Assembly: GCA_951812575.1 (NCBI GenBank)
Contig: OX638322.1
Location: 2,541,925 to 2,605,924, forward strand
Source: Candidatus Binatia bacterium
GTDB taxonomy: Bacteria; Desulfobacterota; Binatia; Bin18
Length of the DNA: 64,000 nucleotides
Direction: 5' to 3'
The notes below the pieces were generated by a model. The model saw nothing but the letters and a program-made list of their open reading frames with translations, had not been told where the DNA came from and ran no database searches. A program made the translations under genes and the position numbers. Position 1 is the stretch's first letter. Each line of letters opens with the position of its first letter. This document shows, one piece after another, positions 60,678 to 64,000 of this stretch.

Positions 60678-61475
60678 TTAGCTCAGGTTGTTCTCGGTCA
60701 GGAAATCGATAACGCCTTGGCTCACTCCTTCCGGATCAAGGAATGGCTCGAAATTTGTGCCTTTGACATCAATGGCCTTCGCCTTTGGCATGGCGGCGGC
60801 GGTGTTTTGGTGGCCGAGGTAGAGGACATCGTCTGGAGCGCACATCAACAAGGTCGGGCACTTGATGTCCTGAATGAACAGATCGAAGCGGTAATCCCAC
60901 ACGCATCGATAGATCATGCCGCGAACCTTCCAGGCCCGCAGTGCTCCTGAGAACTCGTCGTTCATATTGTCTAGATCGCGATTACCGCCCAGGTTATAGA
61001 TGTAGTCCCAGGTGATTTTGAGGTATTCGGCTTCATGGCTCGGCCCGACGGAGCCACTGAACTCGTCGCGGTAGGGCGCGGCCTGTTCCTCGGTCAGCAA
61101 CAGTGCACCGACCATCATGCAAGACAGCACGCGCTCGGGATAGAGCGACGCCATTTCGGCGGCCATACCGGCACCCGTGTGATTGCCGAAGGCATGGAAC
61201 TTCTCGATACCGAGCGTATCGAGAAAGTCCATCGTGTATTGGGTGAGCGTGCTGATCGAATGGAACTCCGGCGGGTCAAAGGAGCCACCGAAGCCGGGCA
61301 GGTCGACCGCAATGCAATGACAGCGGTCGATCAACTTCTCGAGCGTGCGTTCATACCCCTTAGCGCCACTGACGTTCTGATGCAGAAACACAATCGGCGG
61401 CTTTTCCTGCGGGCCACCATGGTAATAGTGCATTTGACCACTAGGCGTATCTGCGTAGGCCTTCTTGATCATCAA
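60678..61475 (-). CDS. Alpha/beta-hydrolase-fold protein without canonical Ser nucleophile, copy A
   Basis: A 265 aa alpha/beta-fold protein. PPIVFLHQNVSGAKGYERTL and CIAVDLPGFGGSFDPPEF are fold markers, and APDDVLYLGHQNTAAAMP gives the usual acidic strand. The elbow where Ser normally sits is GNHTGAG, so His99 replaces the nucleophile. At the end, VKGTNFEPFLDPEGV has no catalytic His at its usual place. It is a tandem duplicate of the gene at 61521-62315. A family of alpha/beta proteins with HQ and HTG motifs exists to my knowledge, with unclear chemistry. Function unknown. Confidence 0.85.
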   Translation of the reverse strand: MMIKKAYADTPSGQMHYYHGGPQEKPPIVFLHQNVSGAKGYERTLEKLIDRCHCIAVDLPGFGGSFDPPEFHSISTLTQYTMDFLDTLGIEKFHAFGNHTGAGMAAEMASLYPERVLSCMMVGALLLTEEQAAPYRDEFSGSVGPSHEAEYLKITWDYIYNLGGNRDLDNMNDEFSGALRAWKVRGMIYRCVWDYRFDLFIQDIKCPTLLMCAPDDVLYLGHQNTAAAMPKAKAIDVKGTNFEPFLDPEGVSQGVIDFLTENNLS

Positions 61476-61520
61476 TTCGTGTCTCCCTACCCGAGCGTAC
61501 CGGCCGGTCGCCGCCGGTGC

Positions 61521-62315
61521 TCAGCTCAGGTCGTTCTCGGTCAGAAAATCGATGATGCCCCGGCTCACCCCTTCCGGATCGAGGTTCGGTTCCATGTCCA
61601 TACCTTTGACATCGATGGCCTTCGCCTGCGGCATCGCCGCCGCAGTGTTCTGGTGACCCGGATAGAGAACGTCGTCTGGGGCGCAAATCAAGAGAGTTGG
61701 GCATTGGATCTTCGGAATGAACTGGCCAAAGGGGTAATCCCAAACGCAGCGGAAGATCATGTCGCGAACCCTCCAGTTGCGTAACGCCCCGGTGAACTCG
61801 TCGTGCATATTGTCTAGATCAAGCTTGCCGCCGATGTCGTAGACGTAGTCCCAGGTCTCTTTCAGGTAGGCGGTGTTGAAGCCCGGGGCGGCGGAGCCGC
61901 TGAACTCCTTCCGGAACCGCGCGGATTGTTCTTCGGTAAACAACAACGCACCGATCATCATGCAGGACAGCGCCCGGTCGGGATAGAGCGACGATATTTC
62001 CGCGGACATCCCGGCTCCGGTGTGGCTGCCGCAGAGGTGAAATTTCTCGAAACCGAGCGTGTCGAGGAACTCCATGGTGTAGCCAGTGAGCGTACTGATC
62101 GAATTGAATTCGGGCGGGTCAAAGGAGCCTCCGAAGCCGGGCAGGTCCACGGCGATGCAGTGAAACTGGTCAATCAGCAGTCGGAGGGTGGGTTCGAAGG
62201 CCTTTGCACTGCTAACGTTCTGGTGCAGAAAAATGATCGGCGGCTTTTTCTGCGGTCCGCCGTAGTAGTAGTGCATCTGGCCACTCGGAGTGTCGGCGTA
62301 GGCTTTCTTGATCAT
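61521..62315 (-). CDS. Alpha/beta-hydrolase-fold protein without canonical Ser nucleophile, copy B
   Basis: A 264 aa paralogue of copy A, highly similar throughout (for example IKKAYADTPSGQMHYY, DPPEF.SISTLT, CAPDDVLY.GHQNTAAAMP). The elbow is GSHTGAG with His98 in the nucleophile position, and the usual His near the end is again absent (VKGMDMEPNLDPEGV). The two genes are 45 bases apart in the same direction. Retention of both copies with the same exchanges suggests a real function under selection. It is the upstream member, nearest the TerC remnant and the aminotransferase gene, and may form one transcript with the latter. Confidence 0.85.
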   Translation of the reverse strand: MIKKAYADTPSGQMHYYYGGPQKKPPIIFLHQNVSSAKAFEPTLRLLIDQFHCIAVDLPGFGGSFDPPEFNSISTLTGYTMEFLDTLGFEKFHLCGSHTGAGMSAEISSLYPDRALSCMMIGALLFTEEQSARFRKEFSGSAAPGFNTAYLKETWDYVYDIGGKLDLDNMHDEFTGALRNWRVRDMIFRCVWDYPFGQFIPKIQCPTLLICAPDDVLYPGHQNTAAAMPQAKAIDVKGMDMEPNLDPEGVSRGIIDFLTENDLS

Positions 62316-62415
62316 CTGAGCTTGTTACTCCGAAACTCCCAAAACCGCACTCGGTCCCTCCCGGAAAGCTCTCGCAGGGCTCCGCTCGGCGCCAGAGGGT
62401 TGGGGCGCACAGAGC

Positions 62416-62562
62416 TCATGAGGAGCTTGCCGGAGCTTTCTTGTGGGCCAGCCGCAGGCTTACGATTTCTACAGCCAGCGAGAAGCCCATGGCGAAGTAG
62501 ATATAGCCCTTGGGGATATGCCGATCAAGGCCAGCGGCTACTAGCGCGGTGCCGACGGCCCA
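62416..62562 (-). pseudogene. Remnant: C-terminal tail of a TerC-family membrane protein
   Basis: Forty-eight codons on the minus strand, opened by a TAA at 62565-62563 and ending at TGA 62418-62416, read AVGTALVAAGLDRHIPKGYI then YFAMGFSLAVEIVSLRLAHK. HIPKGYIYFAM with following VE..SLR is the end of TerC family proteins. No start or earlier part remains; the aminotransferase gene ends directly beside it. The rest of 62316-62570 shows nothing else. Confidence 0.75.
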
Positions 62563-62570
62563 TTATAATC

Positions 62571-63989
62571 TTACGTCTTGGCGGCGAGCCAGGCTTCGGT
62601 TTCGGTTAGCGTGTCTTTCAGACGCTGGAGGAGCAGGCTGACCTCCTGCTGGGTAATAATCAGCGGCGGCGCCATAAAAATCACATCAGGTCCTATTTCC
62701 CGCACCAGCAGCCCGCGCTTCAGGGCCGCCCGACGGACGTAGTCCGCGACATTGTACTCGGGCGGAAAAGGCTCGCGCGTGTCTTTATTGCAGACAAACT
62801 CCAGAGCCGCGATTAAGCCCAAACCCCGCACATCGCCGACGATGGGCGAGGAGTGCAATTCGGCCAGCCCCTCGTGAAAGAGCGCCCCCATCTGGGCTGC
62901 ATGGTCGACGAGCTGATCTCGCTCCATAATTTCAAGTGTCTTCAGCCCGGCCGCGCAGCACACCGGATGACCGGAGTTGGTATAGCCGTGGGAGAAATCG
63001 GTGCCTTCGGGAGCCTGCATGAATGTGTCGTAAATCTTCTCGTGCAGGAGCACCGCGCCGAGCGGCAGATAACCGCTATTGATGCCCTTGGCCGTGCTGA
63101 TCATATCCGGGGTGACGCCCGCATGCTCAATGGCGAACATCTTACCTGTCCGTCCGAAACCGGTGATGACTTCATCCGACACCATGAGCACATCATATTT
63201 GTCACAGATCGCCCGGATACGCTGAAAGTATTCCGGGGGAAGGGGGATGCCGCCCCCGCCTCCCAGCACGGGTTCGGCAATAAAAAAAGCAACGGTTTCC
63301 GGCCCTTCTTCGAGAATGACCTTTTCCAGCATATCCGCACATGCCAACGTACAGGCCGGCTGCGTTCCACACTGCTCACAACGATAGCGGTACGGGGTGG
63401 GGATATGTCGGACCTTTGACAGCATAGGCTCAAAGTGTTCGTGCATATGCGGCAGCCCCGTCAGGCTGGCGGCCCCATACGTTGCCCCATGATAGCTGCG
63501 GTCCAGCGCAATTGCCGTGGTTTTCTTCTCAAAACCGCGCAACCGGAAATAGAGGCGACTGACCTTGATGACCGTCTCGTTGGCTTCTGAACCGCCTGAG
63601 ACAAAAATCACCCGGTTCAGCCCGTCTGGTGCATGCTGGGTTAATTTTGCTGCCAGCTCAATGGAGGGCGGGGTGGAGAAATTCCAGCCGCCTAAATGAA
63701 ACGGGAGGGTCTTCATTTGCGCGTGGACCGCGTCGGCAATCTCGGTCTGGTCATAGCCCAAGCCCACATTGCCAATGCCGGAGCAGCCGTCGAGATACTG
63801 ATTGCCCTCAGCATCCCAGAGATAGACCCCTTTGCCTGCGACAATAACGGTGAAATCTCCGTCGGCATGATCCTGAAAGGTCGTAAAGACCGGCAGCTTA
63901 TGCTGGCGTTCCAGGTCTCGTAACTTCTCAACGTCCAGCTCAAAGGGACGCGGAGCGGGCGGCTGTGCGTATGCCTGCTGTTGACTCAT
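62571..63989 (-). CDS. Class III PLP-dependent aminotransferase
   Basis: A 472 aa fold-type I aminotransferase. The PLP Lys is Lys301 in STAKGINSGYLPLGAVLL, and the Asp pair lies in MVSDEVITGFGRTGKMF. Other motifs are FVSGGSEANETVIKV and DRSYHGATYGAASLTG. A Cys-rich insertion, CEQCGTQPACTLAC (residues 204-217), interrupts the usual fold and might bind metal or form disulfides. A 145-base stretch (62926-63070) recurs as a fragment at 60293-60437. The substrate is unknown; omega-amino acids or diamines are typical. The window ends 11 bases beyond its start codon. Confidence 0.9.
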   Translation of the reverse strand: MSQQQAYAQPPAPRPFELDVEKLRDLERQHKLPVFTTFQDHADGDFTVIVAGKGVYLWDAEGNQYLDGCSGIGNVGLGYDQTEIADAVHAQMKTLPFHLGGWNFSTPPSIELAAKLTQHAPDGLNRVIFVSGGSEANETVIKVSRLYFRLRGFEKKTTAIALDRSYHGATYGAASLTGLPHMHEHFEPMLSKVRHIPTPYRYRCEQCGTQPACTLACADMLEKVILEEGPETVAFFIAEPVLGGGGGIPLPPEYFQRIRAICDKYDVLMVSDEVITGFGRTGKMFAIEHAGVTPDMISTAKGINSGYLPLGAVLLHEKIYDTFMQAPEGTDFSHGYTNSGHPVCCAAGLKTLEIMERDQLVDHAAQMGALFHEGLAELHSSPIVGDVRGLGLIAALEFVCNKDTREPFPPEYNVADYVRRAALKRGLLVREIGPDVIFMAPPLIITQQEVSLLLQRLKDTLTETEAWLAAKT

Positions 63990-64000
63990 ATTTGACCCTC

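Overview
The window is a chromosomal stretch of a Gram-negative bacterium. This is shown by a BamA-Skp-FabZ-LpxA-LpxI outer-membrane and lipid A block, a TonB-dependent receptor and several exported propeller proteins. LpxI in place of LpxH, Gly/Cys-rich exported proteins and the density of oxygenases, flavin-dependent LLM enzymes and acyl-CoA enzymes would fit a deltaproteobacterial-grade or related environmental lineage (Desulfobacterota, Binatota or Tectomicrobia-like). That placement is inference and no rRNA is present to settle it.

Layout. Positions 1-8113: bamA, skp, fabZ, lpxA, lpxI and an exported YVTN propeller, all on the plus strand; lpxD is absent from its usual place. Positions 8202-8274: tRNA-Ala(GGC). 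Positions 8437-13497: a single-chain acyl-CoA carboxylase and an HpaB-type flavin hydroxylase. Positions 13526-18023 (minus): a TetR tail remnant, an amidohydrolase, and two tandem cassettes that each pair a small helical protein with an alpha-only Rieske oxygenase. Positions 18305-30092: an enoyl-CoA hydratase, a DUF169 protein, a small membrane protein, an acyl-CoA dehydrogenase, a flavin monooxygenase, a two-subunit BenAB-like Rieske dioxygenase, a P450, an exported propeller and a TonB receptor. Two near-copies of a ~52 bp upstream element containing a 16-bp pseudo-palindrome probably co-regulate part of this block. Positions 30307-42905: hydantoinase A/B, an aminotransferase, a GFA protein, a DUF4926/DUF6883 pair, a D-aminoacylase-type amidohydrolase, an LLM flavoprotein, an FG-GAP propeller and an SDR/DUF2867 protein.

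Positions 43034-45915 carry glutathione transferases with a FitAB toxin-antitoxin module lodged between two copies of a GST 3' end. Positions 46086-57118 are a second aromatic or ketone oxidation block: a VOC extradiol-type dioxygenase, an MhpA-like hydroxylase, Rieske alpha/beta, an enoyl-CoA hydratase, two large Baeyer-Villiger-type monooxygenases, SRPBCC and SnoaL-like proteins, and a DUF4258/DUF2283 pair fused to the end of a BVMO operon. Positions 57254-63989 hold a LysR regulator diverging from an exported hydrolase and a double SnoaL protein. A mosaic scar of three gene fragments follows (BVMO tail, antisense aminotransferase, P450 tail), then two tandem alpha/beta-fold proteins without the normal catalytic Ser and His, a TerC tail remnant and a class III aminotransferase.

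Together the genes look like accessory catabolic equipment for aromatic, alicyclic or ketone compounds: ring hydroxylation by Rieske and P450 enzymes, Baeyer-Villiger insertion, ring cleavage, then CoA-dependent breakdown. The window encodes four Rieske alpha subunits, three BVMO-type flavoproteins and one intact P450, but I see no ferredoxin or ferredoxin reductase, so electron donors must come from elsewhere. The most noteworthy items are the duplicated Rieske plus small-protein cassettes, the twin operator elements, the TA insertion at the GST, the 60.2-60.6 kb mosaic scar and the paired alpha/beta proteins with a His in the nucleophile elbow.
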